Positions 53,092 through 64,000 of a DNA stretch of 64,000 nucleotides are shown here, one piece after another; within the stretch, counting starts at the first letter, position 1, and every line of letters begins with the position of its first letter. Both the position numbers and the translations under genes were made by a program. The stretch is from Patiria pectinifera. Its lineage: Eukaryota; Echinodermata; Asteroidea; Valvatida; Asterinidae. Where the stretch lies: positions 12,577,430 to 12,641,429 of the forward strand of contig CM057129.1 of assembly GCA_029964075.1 (NCBI GenBank), given 5' to 3'. Below the pieces are notes generated by a model that saw only the letters and a list, made by a program, of their open reading frames with translations, did no database searches and was not told the origin of the DNA.

Positions 53092-56000
53092 GTAAATGTC
53101 CGTGTTTGTGTCACGACGCACTGACATCTTGTTCAAGATTTTGGGATTCACGTACATGTACTGTAATCCCAAAACTCTGATGTCCTTTGATGCATTCAGC
53201 CATCAACACCAGCGCATAAACGGCCAGCTTCTGAAACAATGAGAGCTAGTCCCATTGATCAATGCCACAGTTGTGTCCTACTGCATTTGGTGACCACAGA
53301 CTCTGAGGCAGTTTGGCCTTCAGACTTTTGACCTGATGGATCTTGCTACATTGTTCACTGGGCAGGCTTGTCAGTTAGGCAAATGTTTGCATGTTGCTGC
53401 GTTTGGCAGGGTTTCTTGCCAAAATACCCGGGAGGGTTTGAGATTTAAAGCACATGCATCTGGGAAGATGATTGTGCTAGTACTGTATTATTTATTTACT
53501 TGTTTATTGCTTTTGCAGATTTGAGTACTCTGAGGCACTGCAGGAACTGATGCTGTTTGGAATCGCCGACGATCACTCCTTTATGTCCTCACCAGCTATC
53601 AAAGCACAATTCACTCCAGACAAACCCATCAGTAAGACATCAGAACTAAACATTATCAGTTAAACAACATTTGTGAAATCTGGACTTTCAAGTTGTGTTT
53701 TAGAAAACTTTATTTAGATTTTTTTTAATGTGTTTTTAATTATTACCATTTGGGGCTTTAAATCTTGGTCCACAATTTCATTTGAATTCGCGCAGGTTTG
53801 TCATAGTCTTATCAGGAAAACCGCTTCATTTTGTTTCAATTCTTTTTCTAGCTAAAAGAAAGAGGACGAATAACAAGAAGTACCCCAAGAAATATTCAGG
53901 TATGTTAGAAATCAATAAAAAAAATTGCCTTAAAAGTTGCGAGAGAATTCTGTTTGTTCGTGCTAATTTTGCCCATTAATGCATGTGACGCACGCTGACA
54001 GGAATGCCCAAATCTGAAGTCACAAGGGTTCCCGTCGAATTAAGTTGACTAATTAGAGTCAACTTAATTCCAAAAACAAAAAAAGCTGAAATCAGCTTTA
54101 AAGCTGACATTTCACACCCCTGCTAATTGCAATATTCTGTGACTAGACTCAGCTCTAGTCATTAAAGGCAACTGACTCAGTTTGACTCGAGTCACCAAAT
54201 GACTGAGAACCAAATCATGTCTAAGGCACAAAACTCCAGTTTTAAAAATGTGAGCAATCTGTGAATAGTCTTGGAAGTGTCTTAGCTTGCAGAGATGCCA
54301 CTTTTCCGGTTTTAACGGAATTCCGGTTTTTCCAGCCGTCAAATTAACCAGAAAAAGAGAAGAAAAACTGTGGAAATGCGTTGATTTTTACCTCGATTTA
54401 GTACATTTAGGCGCACGCATGGCACAACGTTGTTCGTTGAAGTAGTCTTAAAAACAGTGTTTGTGTATGTTGTTGCCGAGCCTGCATGCAATACAAGTGC
54501 CCAAGGTACTTGCACGCAGTATACAACGGCGCCTCGCGCGTGCTTCACCGCGTGCAGGCGTGTTGTGTGCTAAGCACACGTAGCATTCAGCCTGGAAATC
54601 AAGTCTATCATTTCAGCTATCGGTGGTTTCCGATCGCAGTGATAGATGTGAATACAAAAAATGCGGGTACCAACCATGTTTTCGTTGAGCGCATCGCGTA
54701 GTGCAAGGATCATGTACACCGACAGCAGTGTTGTGGAATCGTGCATGTTTCAAGTCGAATATTACGTTGGAAATTTGGGTAGGCAGAATAAATATTAGGA
54801 ATATGGAAAAAGTCAAAGTGATTGAACGAACCGACAGCTTTAAAGGCCATAGAAGCAAAATTAAAAAATAAACAGAACTTGGCTTGGCTACAAGATAAAG
54901 ATGACAACGGGGACTTTGTGTCGGACACGGAGTGGCTTTTTCACACACAAAAAAGTTCCGTTTTTTCAAGCAGCCGTTCCGTTTTTTTTCAAGCAGACCC
55001 AGTTCCGTTTTTTTTTTCAAGCAGACCCTGTGGCATCTCTGTAGCTTGAGTTACTCCCATTGAATGACTCAATCTGAGTCACTCCCTTAGAATGACTCAA
55101 CTTTAGTCACTGCCTTTGAATGACTGAACTTGAGTCTTTCCTTTGAATAAACTCAACTTGAGTAACTCTTTTGAATGACTCAATTTGGGTCACTCCATTC
55201 GAGTAACTTCCTTAGAATGACTCAACTTGAGTAACTCCCTTAGAATGACTCAACTTGAGTCACCCTATAGAATTACTCCACCCGTGTCCCTCCCTTAGAA
55301 TGACTCAACATGAGTCACTCTATAGAATGACTCAACTTGAGTCCCTCCCTTAGAATGACTCAACTTGAGTCACTCCCATAGAATGACTTGACTTGGGTCA
55401 CTCTTTTGAATGACTCAACTTGAGTCACTCCCATAGAACGACTTGACTTGGGTCACTCTTTTGAATGACTCAACTTGAGTCACTCTTTAGAATGACTTGA
55501 CTTGGGTCAATCCTTTTAATGCCTCAACTTGGGTCACTCCATTAGAATGACTCAATTTGAGTCATTTCCATACATGTAGTATGACTCAACTTGAGTCTCC
55601 CTTAGAATGACAAAATGCCAAAATCAGAGTGTTTTTTATTTTCAAATTAGATTCTGATGATTCAAAATCTAAGCATGCAGCTCACAAGTCCAAGGCCTTT
55701 CAAAGAAGGGAAAAACAAAGCCAGCCAGTGAACGGTCAAGGCAGCTCAATGAATACCCAGACAAGCAGCTTGGTGGAACTGAGGCCAAACCTGAAAGGGC
55801 TGTACTCCGTATGTGTGACAAGACTACCCCAAGAGCTTGAGACGGTATGTGCAGAATACATGAACCACAAGCAGAATGTTGCCTCGGAAAAATTTATTGA
55901 TAATTTCTTACAGAAAGCAAAGTCAAAAAGTTCAGCTTATACTGTAGGGTTTTAATTTTTTTAACCCCAACTCCCTAGGTCTTTTTGCTAGGATATAGCC

Positions 56001-58863
56001 TCCATCCTGCAAAATCCTCCAATTGGCCTCATGGAAAAATAGCATATAGCCTCAACCGTGCAAATTCCTCTATTATTTCTTGAATATGGTCCGTGGAGGG
56101 GTGACCACTGCCTGAATCCTGCAAAATCCGGCGGCAGTGACTGTCAATATGTAGAGTCTTGGCCAGTGACATCCTGCAGCAGTACGGAGGATTTCAAGCA
56201 TATTTATGCATGGCTGAACAAAAACAACACATGGTCCGGCCTAAGACCTTGACAAGGTGCCTCCTACGAAATCAGTATCGCACTTTTGCTATGTAACTGC
56301 AATCCTCCAATTCCTCCACTTTGGCAAAGAGGATATTGAAGGATTCATAGAGTTAGGGTAAAAAGAATCATGGTAACAGAAAATGGTAAAAGAAAAAAAG
56401 AAAAGCATATTCTTAAAGGGTTCATGAATTGAATTATACACCTGAGCACATTGTAGCAAATATCTATTCCTGTATAAAAACTATAAGACATCCCCTTTTT
56501 AGGTAAATTGTTTTGTAAAAGGCACTTTTCTAAACATTTGAAATGTTTCATGTTTTTCCCAACAAGTGATGGAGCTGTTGCTGTGACGTCGCTTTTTATA
56601 GGAACACACTCTTCAGATTAGGGCTTTCCCCTTCAAATTGTAAACCCAGAATTCTGGTTATTGAAAAGATTTGTACATAAATTTTTCTCCTCTTACTGTC
56701 ATATACTGAAACGACAAATGAACCACTGAAAGCAGCAAACTAACCACAGCAAACCCCTAAAACTCTGGTGACTTTTTTACGCTGAAGTAGATGTGAAAAT
56801 GAAGTTTCTGCCGTGAATGACATCACAGTTGTGCTCATGAATATGGAAATTTGCATTAGCATACAAACCAAAAGGGCACTAAAATGCCCTTAAAATGGCA
56901 ATATTAGATTAACTTACAAAGTAAGTTTATAAGTTTAATACATAAATTGGGCTCAGTGTGATTGGAAACACCTGTCAGACATGGATGTTGCTTTTTACTT
57001 TATTCATCAGGATGTCCAAGAACTCTTCAGTGAAGTGGCATCACCAGCAGAATTGAGTCGGGGTGGCATGTAAGTAATCACATTTTTAAGCTTTGGCAGG
57101 AGCTTCTGTACGTCACTTCATGGTCGGTCGGTTGGTAGGTCGTTCCCTGCAAAATTGACCAAAAATAAGCCCCCCTAAGTTTCCCATAAAATATAACTAC
57201 AAATTGACCAACTGCAATGCCATCATAACGCACTCTTGCCAAAATTTTTCAGAACATGCCCCTTTGTCTCGATCGATGCGCGTGTGCGTCAATTTTGCAT
57301 ATGAAGTGAGACATTCCGGAACCGGGCCAGAGCTTATTGCGCACTTGCGCTTGTCTTTTTTAAAGTGGCAGTTGCTATGATCAACCATCTGTTAATTTGA
57401 GTAGTCATTTGTGTAACACATAATTATGAAGATAAAATGACAATCTGGAAAAAGAAAAGGAATAATGGCATTTATTATTTAATGGCATTTATTTATTGAT
57501 TAACCCTAACCTTCCAAACCCCATCAAAATCCAACCCCCCGCCCCCCATTTTGGGGGATTTTGGCAGATAAGCCATATTCATGACATATATTACCTTCTT
57601 TTTTTTCGATCAGGCATTTTTTCTTGCGGTATAAAACTCACGAAGAGGCAGAAGGCGTAATAGCAAGATTTGACGAATACAAGCTGAAAGGAACAACGCT
57701 GAAGGTTCAGCCAGCTAAAGAGAAGATGGGTATGTGCATGGAATAAAAACTGTAAAAAAAAAAGAAAGCAACAGCTCTCATTGGTTTTGTACACATTTTT
57801 TAATCGAGGTTGTCCTCGATTTGGTTCCTGTCCAATGTGTGACGATTTTATCAAAAACAAATACACAGGATGGGTGGACGCATGCAAGGAGCTAGTTTGC
57901 TCCCCATCCCCCCTCCCCCACCCCATCCCGACCTCAGCCATTTAACCAGTTCGAGCGGGATGATCTGTATACACGCAAAGATTTTGTGGTATTTGGGACG
58001 CATGACGAAGAAACACGCAGGGAGCGAGGCCGGATATATCGGTCAGCGACCCGCTCGCAGCAAGCGAGGCCGGAAATATGTCTGTGCTGCCCAAGGGTGA
58101 TGGCTTCAGCCTGCCTGGCATTGAGGTCGAGTGAAACGCAATCCCGCGCCTCGTTCTGTTCTTGTTAAAATATTCCCAGGGTGAACTGGTTAAGGGTAAA
58201 AATTGACATTTCCTTTAAAATTCACTTCAAAAGCTCATAGTAGAAAATGCGGTTTTCTATGCAGTTGCATTAGTTTTGGGAAAGAAGAGAAGGTACCAGT
58301 ACATATCTGTTTTATTTCTTGAAATTTCTTGCTATTCAGCTCCAAGAGAGGGTGCCCACAATCGTTCTTCAAAAGTGCGAGAATCTCGTCCTAAGGAGTC
58401 CCAACAATTGGAGAGCCCACAACTAGACGAGTGCGACAATAACAAAGCGAACACGAATGGTAGGCGGGGCAAAAACAGCAGCCGAAAACCACACCCGAAT
58501 GCAGAAGCCAGTGGAAAGGCCGATCGCCCCAGGAGTGCACCTAGGAACAAAAATAGTACGTGGGCAGGAGGAGATGTCAAACAGGAATCACCGAGTGATG
58601 ACGTAAGCTCGCAGTCGCCGTGGCAACAGTCTCAGCCAAACGGAGACACGTTTGGAATGCACAAGGGCGAGACCGATGCGTCCCTCGAGAACATGCTGCA
58701 GCAGTTTGAATCCTTGGCTGCCGGTCATTCGACAGAGCCCGCCTTGTCGTCGGAGCGTACCAATTCAGTCAGTGAAATCAGCCATCGAAGCATCCCCAAG
58801 CCTAGGCTACGTAGCATCTTGGATCTTGCAGACAGGTTTAAAGGGAACAAAAACATGAAGTAA
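52889..58863 (+). CDS. LOTUS (OST-HTH) and RRM-like domain protein, 418 aa
   Basis: Exons 52857-53091, 53519-53631, 53852-53899, 55651-55844, 57011-57069, 57614-57729 and 58340-58863, all in phase, stop TAA at 58861-58863. Residues about 5-100 form a LOTUS domain: a helix with TRGVLLSKIGGVPLVQFEKD, then YRELLGKRFPFRELGFSDVR and LESLADTVRFEY. A basic stretch TKRKRTNNKKYPKKYS follows. Residues about 172-240 resemble an RRM, with RNP2-like YSVCVTRLP and RNP1-like GGMHFFLRY. The 170-residue tail is disordered, rich in Ser/Asn/Gln, with a conserved-looking end (IPKPRLRSILDLADRFKG). LOTUS proteins (Oskar, TDRD5, TDRD7, MARF1) bind Vasa or RNA in germ granules; RNA regulation is therefore inferred. 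No Tudor or NYN domain is seen, so no symbol is given. ATG 52889 or 52901 may start translation; the frame is also open upstream. Confidence 0.85.
53519..53631 (+). CDS. LOTUS-RRM gene exon 2 (coding)
   Basis: FEYSEALQELMLFGIADDHS then FMSSPAIKAQFTPDKPI completes the LOTUS winged-helix. Acceptor ttttgcag, donor A|GTAAGA. Confidence 0.88.
53852..53899 (+). CDS. LOTUS-RRM gene exon 3, basic micro-exon
   Basis: 48 nt, TKRKRTNNKKYPKKYS: a lysine/arginine-rich patch that may act in RNA contact or nuclear import. Acceptor tttttctag, donor CAG|GTATGT, phase 1-1, so skipping would keep the frame. Confidence 0.8.
54037..54070. repeat. hairpin, 14-bp arms, 6-nt loop
   Basis: gaattaagttgact-aattag-agtcaacttaattc, perfect. 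A hAT-like right end tttcacacccctg follows at 54104-54120, so this may be the centre of a small MITE. Confidence 0.88.
55040..55617. repeat. minisatellite, gaatgactcaacttgagtcactccctta unit
   Basis: About 20 imperfect copies of a 27-29 bp unit. Each holds tgactca and its mirror tgagtca around acttg/caact, so the unit is itself palindromic. It ends just upstream of the acceptor of coding exon 4 (55651). Confidence 0.93.
55651..55844 (+). CDS. LOTUS-RRM gene exon 4: linker and first RRM strand
   Basis: DSDDSKSKHAAHKSKAFQRR, a disordered Gln/Ser stretch, then SSLVELRPNLKGLYSVCVTR LPQELET. Acceptor caaattag, donor ACG|GTATGT, phase 1 to 0. Confidence 0.82.
55845..57010 (+). other. intron of the LOTUS-RRM gene
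   Basis: AT-rich, with short repeats of gcaaaatcc(t/g)cc and atagcctc at 55990-56300. No exon seen. Confidence 0.5.
57011..57069 (+). CDS. LOTUS-RRM gene exon 5: RRM helix 1
   Basis: DVQELFSEVASPAELSRGGM, the first RRM helix and loop. Acceptor attcatcag, donor AT|GTAAGT, phase 0 to 2. Confidence 0.82.
57614..57729 (+). CDS. LOTUS-RRM gene exon 6: RRM strands and helix 2
   Basis: HFFLRYKTHEEAEGVIARFD then EYKLKGTTLKVQPAKEKM. F(F/L)RY.T.EEAE.(V)I..(F)...(L)KG..L.V is standard RRM. Acceptor tcgatcag, donor gtatgt, phase 2 to 1. Confidence 0.85.
57942..58193. mobile_element. TTAA-flanked MITE, family T2, intact copy
   Basis: TTAACCAGTTCGAGCGGGA at the left and CCCAGGGTGAACTGGTTAA at the right. 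Internal gcgaggccggaaatat repeated. The older copy is at 27924-28157. Lies in the last intron of the LOTUS-RRM gene. Confidence 0.85.
58340..58863 (+). CDS. LOTUS-RRM gene last exon: disordered tail
   Basis: 174 residues opening APREGAHNRSSKVRESRPKE, rich in Ser, Asn, Gln, Lys, Asp; then ENMLQQFESLAAGHS and RSIPKPRLRSILDLADRFKG before TAA. Acceptor gctattcag. No domain. The two short hydrophobic-patterned segments near the end could be binding motifs. Confidence 0.85.
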
Positions 58864-58996
58864 AGCCAACTCAATCCTATGCCAACAGCTTCAGGAAACG
58901 AAATGCCGAGCAGTTATTGCCGAACCCAAACAAGCCTAAACAATAAGCGACATAACCATTCGACAAATTCTTGGCACGTGATCACCGTACACCGAT

Positions 58997-59257
58997 TTGT
59001 GGAGTGCTGTGGTCCTATATGGTTATGGTGTTCAACTTATGATGGGGAACGTGGTGCTGTGTTCTTGGGCAAGACACTTTACTACACTTGCCTCTATCCA
59101 CCCAGGAGTATAAATTGGCACCTGTGAAGGTACAGACCAGATTGCGCTGATCTCAAAGTGCTGCAAAAAAACAACTGGTCTGATGGCCTGATGAACAGGG
59201 GTAATAATTGTGAAGCGCTTTGAGACCTCTGGTATAGAACGCTATAATAAGCACCAC
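58997..59257 (+). mobile_element. SINE-like repeat, family C
   Basis: ttcttgggcaagacacttta, ccacccaggagtataaattg, gaccagattgcgctgatct and gtgaagcgctttgagacctc follow the common SINE core of families B and C. In the 3' UTR or just beyond the LOTUS-RRM gene. Confidence 0.78.
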
Positions 59258-59416
59258 TTAAAGCCCAGTTCATACTGCATGCGAATGCGAATTTGACGTC
59301 ATGAAACATTTGCTGCGAAATTCGCCCGAGTTGAAATATGTTTTACGAATTCGCAGCCCGAATACTTGCCATGACGTCACAAGTTCGCTTTCGCGCCGAG
59401 TATGAACCGGGCTTTA
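59258..59416. mobile_element. short MITE with tgacgtca motifs, copy 2
   Basis: TTAAAGCCCAGTTCATACTG at the left, AGTATGAACCGGGCTTTA at the right; inside, tgacgtcatgaaaca and atgacgtcaca are mirrored. About 159 bp. Copy 1 at 3334-3516. Confidence 0.85.
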
Positions 59417-59433
59417 CAGTACACTCATGAGAT

Positions 59434-59546
59434 GAGGCCCCCTTCAATGGAGAAACTATTGTGCATGCTATCCTACAAAGTAACAGCCCCATGATGGATA
59501 TCTGAACAATAGCTGGCACAATGCTTTCACCATTGAAGGGGGCCTC
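59434..59546. mobile_element. 113-bp MITE-like inverted repeat
   Basis: gaggcccccttcaatgg at 59434-59450 and its exact complement at 59530-59546. Non-coding. Confidence 0.82.
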
Positions 59547-59634
59547 CATCATAGTAGCCCAGATCAGTTCAACATATAAAAGCGTTTCAGTTTTCTATCC
59601 CAGCAGTATGCATGTGGGTGTTTAGCATCTTGTG

Positions 59635-59640
59635 AATAAA
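59635..59640 (+). terminator. candidate poly(A) signal of the LOTUS-RRM gene
   Basis: AATAAA in tgtgaataaaaagctc, 770 bp after the stop codon. Placement is plausible but unproven; SINE and MITE sequence would lie in the 3' UTR. Confidence 0.45.
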
Positions 59641-60609
59641 AAGCTCTGGCTAGATCTGTTCTATTTTATTGATCTATAGCTAGTTTCAAGTTTTTCCAAA
59701 TAGAAATTTATTGGCAATATCATATTTTTGTGCCAGAATTTTGAAGAGACTACTGATCTGCAATAAAAAAAGATAATAAATAAAAAAAAAAAAAGTTGAT
59801 GCCGGGAGTGTTTTATGCCGTTTTGCAATAACAAAAAAAAAAAGTTTACCAATTTCTTACAAAATTTGTTTTCCTCTGCATTTGAGGTTTTACTGCTTGG
59901 GAAAACGGAGAGGAATTATGAAAAGACCATTTGTGCCCTTTTGAATTCATTTATTTTTCATGTCAAAGACAGAATATTTTTAATCCAATCTTGGCTTAAT
60001 TTTTTTTAGTCGGAGGTGTCATTTCCAATAAATTTATCAACTACATTTTTTCAAATTCAACTTGTTTGAAAGTGTTACTCTTTTTTGGTGAAGTTCACCT
60101 GCAGGGGTTTTACAGTTTTAATTATTACTAAGTGGCACAGTTAGAATAAGTGGCAGAGCTTGACCCAAAAAAGCCTCATAAACACATTAAGACAATGGAA
60201 GAAAACAGTTTTAGGAGGCCATTTCTAAAATCAATCAATCAATTTTATTTCTCCAAACATTTGCCAAAAAGCACAACATGAAATTACATGTACATTTTAC
60301 ACACAATCCTTTTCAAAGGGGGGAAAAAAATTCCTGCTTCATGTTTAATATAAATCGTTTTCATGAAGGGCCTTTTAGCTTTAAAAAAAAATAGCCATGA
60401 AAGTGGCCCTGGTTGGTTGCCTACATAGTGGGGCAGATAGGGGAAATATTTGGGGGAATTGCGCCTTTGATGATACAAGCACTAAATCTGCTACACATTC
60501 GAGTCGGTGATGTCATGAGAAAGATACAAATATGTTGCTATAGGGCCATCGCAGATTTGTCCTTTACCGAGTCTATACCCGATGACATCCTTTCATTGTA
60601 TGGTCTATT

Positions 60610-60985
60610 TTGGAGTGCCGTGGCCTCGTGGTCTGGAGCACTGAATTTGTGGTCTGCAGGTAATTCTGCAGGTTGTGGGTTCGACTCCAGCCTGGGGTTA
60701 TGGTGCGTGTGACCATGGTGTGACCCTTGCAGGGCAAGGCACTTTGTCATTCATTGCTTCTCCCCACCCAGGAGTAAATTGGGTACCTGTGAGGGCAGAG
60801 ATGGTGGTTGTGATTGATGTTAGTGCTTTGTGCTGAAATGGCAGCATCGAGCTGTATATACTCCCCAGGGAGCTGAGATTGACTTTGGACTGTTTCATTG
60901 GCCCGATGAGCAGGGTAATTAATGATGTAGCGCCTTGAGCACCAACACTGGTGGATATACATGCACTTTATCAATAAAAAAAGGA
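60610..60985 (+). mobile_element. tRNA-derived SINE, family B
   Basis: gtggcctcgtggtctggagc (A-box region) and gtgggttcgactccagcctg (B box), core cccaggagtaaattgggtac, tail ttcattggcccgatgagcag and tagcgccttgagcacc, ending in tatcaataaaaaaagg. Inverted relative at 31995-32340. Confidence 0.88.
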
Positions 60986-61261
60986 TTATTCTGAAGTTCC
61001 AGAGAAATTTTCCCTCAGCAGTCTGCAGACATTCACCACTCATCCCAATGAAATTCTGGAAAATGAAATAAGAAAACAAACAATCCATCAATCAAAATGA
61101 TTGCAATTTAATCACCAAATCATTGTTACCACCTTTACAATTGTAGGATGCAACCCAGTTCGTCTTTCTGATGAATTTAAAGCTCCTATTGTTAGAAGTG
61201 TTAAAAAAAACAGGGGAAAAAAAAGAAATGGGGTAAAAAGCTTTTTTTCATTGCCATTTTT

Positions 61262-61812
61262 CAAACCTTGGCTCTCATACCAGATACGGCTACACGTGCA
61301 CATTAGTACATGCACATGTTCTCTCAAGGATCTAGACTTCTCCACTTAAATGAAACACTGCCCTCAACAGTCAAATCTTAAACTAATTGTAATTGGTACC
61401 TTCAGACACATGTACTTCAATAAGTGTATACATGTACACTGTATACAATAGGGCCGTGTCCGAATTACTTGGCTACGCGTACGGCGATATTACACACATG
61501 TCTATGGTAGCAGCTGCAGTCACTTCCCATAGACTTGCGTACAATTTCCAAACCTAGGCTTTCATACCAGCTGTGGCTGTACATGCACATAGTACCAGCA
61601 CATGTTCAGTATTTAGGATCTTGACTTCTATTATCTCCACTTAGATGAAAACACTGCCCTCAACAGTCAAATCTTAAACTAATTGTAAGTGTGTGTGCAT
61701 ATGTACATTGTGTACATATACATGTACCTGAATAAGTGTACCCGGTATATACACATCCAATGTACACAGTATGTAGCTAGGGCTATGTCAGAATTACTTG
61801 GCAAAGGCTTGT
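61262..61812. repeat. direct duplication, about 287-bp period
   Basis: Blocks aaccttggctctcataccag, cactgccctcaacagtcaaa and cgaattacttggc recur at about 61548 onward as aacctaggctttcataccag, the same cactgccctc block and agaattacttggc. Older duplication with many differences; rich in tacatgta. Confidence 0.8.
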
Positions 61813-63235
61813 ACATGTATATTACACAAGTGCAATTTCAAGCCATAGCCAATAATTTGGATACGCGTCTACGTACATGTACGTGTCAATCCATACAATT
61901 GGTGCCCCTTTTATTATTTCCTTTTACATCTGATGTAAGATTTTATAAATTCAGGACACTTTCTTTAGTTTCCACTTGAAGAGTGATAAATGTAAAGAAA
62001 ATGTCCTGCTAAATGAATAAAATACAGTTTGAAGTCCATTTTAATGGCAAATACTTGCATGACAAATCATGTACACAGGTCAGGTGTAATGGGGATACAA
62101 AAAAAAGTCCCATATTTGGACCTCACATTGATGGAATGGCCCATATGGTCCACCTCCCCCCCCCCAAAAAAAAGTACTGCAGGTTCCCCCCCCCCCCAAA
62201 AAAAATACCCAAGGTTGACAATAATGTATGACATGCTGATGTATGCCGGCTGTGAATAATTTCAGATCCAAGTTCTGAGCTTACTCAACACACATCAGGA
62301 AGTAAAAAAATTAAAGTGCTGAGGAAAGAATTCAAATTATGGGTGTATACATAATCACTAGCAGCCAAGACATTTTACCTGTACATGTTGTTCAAATTAA
62401 ATCTGCTCAGATCTCTGCCGGCAAAAAATTCCAACAAGGTATTTTAATGTCTTTGCATTCAAAAATGACATAATGTACATGTACGCTTAAAATGCCGAAC
62501 CACTATGTACAATGTACACATTTTCATCTCATCTCCTGATCTCAAAAGACTTTTAAAATTGTTCAATCCAAAACTGTAGAAAGTAACATTTATGTTTCTA
62601 TCTTTTCAAATCATAATGAAACCTTACTATAGGCCTTTCAAAAATAATGGTGCATACCTGTACGCGCATACATTTTGTGTGGCAGATTAAAAATCTTTGT
62701 CAACATATGGGTTTTCCTGGACAGTAACTGGGATATGTACATGTACCATGTGTTAAATAGTGCTATCGATCATAGGGGTGAGGTACTAAAATGAGACGTT
62801 TAATGTGTGTGGATATACGGCAGGGGGGGGGGATTTGTGTGAAGGCTTTAAACCCAATCAATCAGACCCCCTTCCCTCGGAGAAAGATAATTAAGACAAA
62901 AAAAACATGGAGTATTTTCTCACTCATAATCCGCGAAGTTGATTCCCCCCCCCCCCTCCCGCCACACACACAGCAGGTGCCAGTGCCTTTGGCCTCATCC
63001 TCCACCCCCAGTCCTCAAACATGTCCTGAAGTCCTTATACCCTGCTTCAAGTACATGTAATTCTACTTTCCTTGATTATTTTCATCCTTCTGTAAAATGT
63101 AGGCCCCCTCTGTAATATTTTTTATGCTGGCCCCATTATATCATCCTCCAGGCAACATGGCAAACATCAATAAATTACGTTGTTTTTATGATTGATATGG
63201 ACATCAATAGAGGGATGCAGGGGTGTGCCAATGAA

Positions 63236-63605
63236 AATGGGGTTCTGGGATTGAAACACTCCACCCCCCCCCCCTCTGACAACCCAGAACAAGGCATTGT
63301 CTTTCCCTTTGTCCCTATAATATAGGAACACTCACCCATAGACTAAGCACACAAACTCACAACTGGGGATTGAAAATGAAAACACCCTCCCCTGACCCCC
63401 CAACAGAACAAGGCATTGTCTTTCCTTGTCCCCTATATATAACATATATAGACTAACTAAGCACACAAACTCACAACTGGGTACCAGGGATTGAAATACT
63501 CCACACCCCCCCCCCCCCCCCTGACAACCCAGAACAAGGCATTGTCTTTCCCTTTGTCCCCATAATATAACACTTACCCATAGACTAAGCACACAAACTC
63601 ACAAT
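63236..63605. repeat. three tandem units of about 120 bp with poly-C runs
   Basis: Each unit runs gattgaaa..c-rich run..gacaacccagaacaaggcat, tgtctttccctttgtccc and actaagcacacaaactcaca. Poly-C length differs among units. Confidence 0.92.
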
Positions 63606-64000
63606 TGAGTACCATTTTCAACAAAATGAACTCTCGAGTAAAAAACAAATTGTTTGTTCTCCCTTTCCTCGGGTTGTACATGTATGTTATTCACGTACAC
63701 CAACCCCTAGAATTTTTTGTACAAACAAAATACGCACATACATGCACAGGTAAATCTCTAATGAAATTTTTTCTTTCTTTTTCTGACAGGATCAATCCAA
63801 AAAATGTAAAATTTCTGCATCAGTCAGTGAAACATATCAGTGCTAAGTTTGTTTTTGCTGTTGTCGGTGTTATTTTTTTTTTTTATCTTTATATGAATGG
63901 ATATCAACTACATGTAAAGTAGTTTAAAAAAAAGGTTCCAACATAGTTGTTAATAAAATTGGCATTTCAACAGCAAATTTTTAGCAGACACAGTAAAGGA

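Larger units (their letters stand above)
59641..64000. other. region without a recognised gene
   Basis: AT-rich sequence with homopolymers. Apart from the SINE and tandem repeats listed separately, nothing resembles an exon. The 105-codon ORF at 63605-63922 has hydrophobic stretches but no family signature or splice context. Confidence 0.5.

Noticed and set aside
63605..63922. 105-codon plus-strand ORF with hydrophobic stretches
   Set aside because: Runs of Phe come from a poly-T tract; no family signature and no supporting splice sites.

Overview
The window is animal nuclear DNA. It has intron-rich split genes, GT-AG introns plus one AT-AC intron, and AT-rich non-coding sequence full of SINEs, short inverted-repeat transposons, a nested Ty3/gypsy element and short tandem repeats. 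The host gene types (a modular type II transmembrane serine protease, MSH3, and a LOTUS-RRM protein), the frequent acatgtacatgt motifs and the repeat load suggest a marine invertebrate, perhaps a non-vertebrate deuterostome such as an echinoderm. That placement is inference; no species can be read from the sequence.

Layout. (1) 1-10.5 kb, minus strand: the 5' and middle part of a membrane-anchored trypsin-like protease. Its order is transmembrane anchor, SEA domain, Pro/Thr-rich stalk, EGF, two LDL-receptor class A modules, a Frizzled cysteine-rich domain, and the first protease exon; the rest lies beyond the left edge. All eleven exons join in phase. A twelfth module, a CUB exon, is present but broken, and its neighbours splice in phase without it. 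(2) 10.5-19.2 kb: no convincing exon; inverted-repeat elements and a non-LTR retrotransposon fragment. (3) 19.2-50.4 kb, minus strand: MSH3, the large subunit of MutSbeta. Twenty-one exons were placed, and every splice phase agrees, giving about 1123 residues; only the last small exon is unplaced. Intron 4 is an AT-AC (U12-type) intron. Intron 1 holds an 11.5 kb, heavily damaged Ty3/gypsy element (37.5-49.0 kb). Its 3' region carries two extra ORFs, one a C2H2 zinc-finger protein, and it is interrupted by a MITE, a short AT-rich insertion, a 1.2 kb DNA transposon and a SINE. (4) 50.4-52.9 kb: the region between divergent genes, containing a 797-bp element with long terminal inverted repeats. 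(5) 52.9-58.9 kb, plus strand: a seven-exon gene for a 418-residue protein with an N-terminal LOTUS domain and an RRM-like fold. (6) 59-64 kb: SINEs, MITEs and tandem repeats with no gene I can support.

How the parts relate. MSH3 and the LOTUS-RRM gene are head to head, 2.5 kb apart. MSH3 acts in nuclear mismatch repair of insertion/deletion loops; LOTUS proteins usually act in germline RNA granules. No operon or joint pathway is implied. Exon boundaries were set by eye from splice-site sequence, conserved protein segments and reading-phase continuity. Intron repeats were found by reading terminal inverted repeats and by comparing copies within the window, so family names are given only where termini or coding sequence support them.
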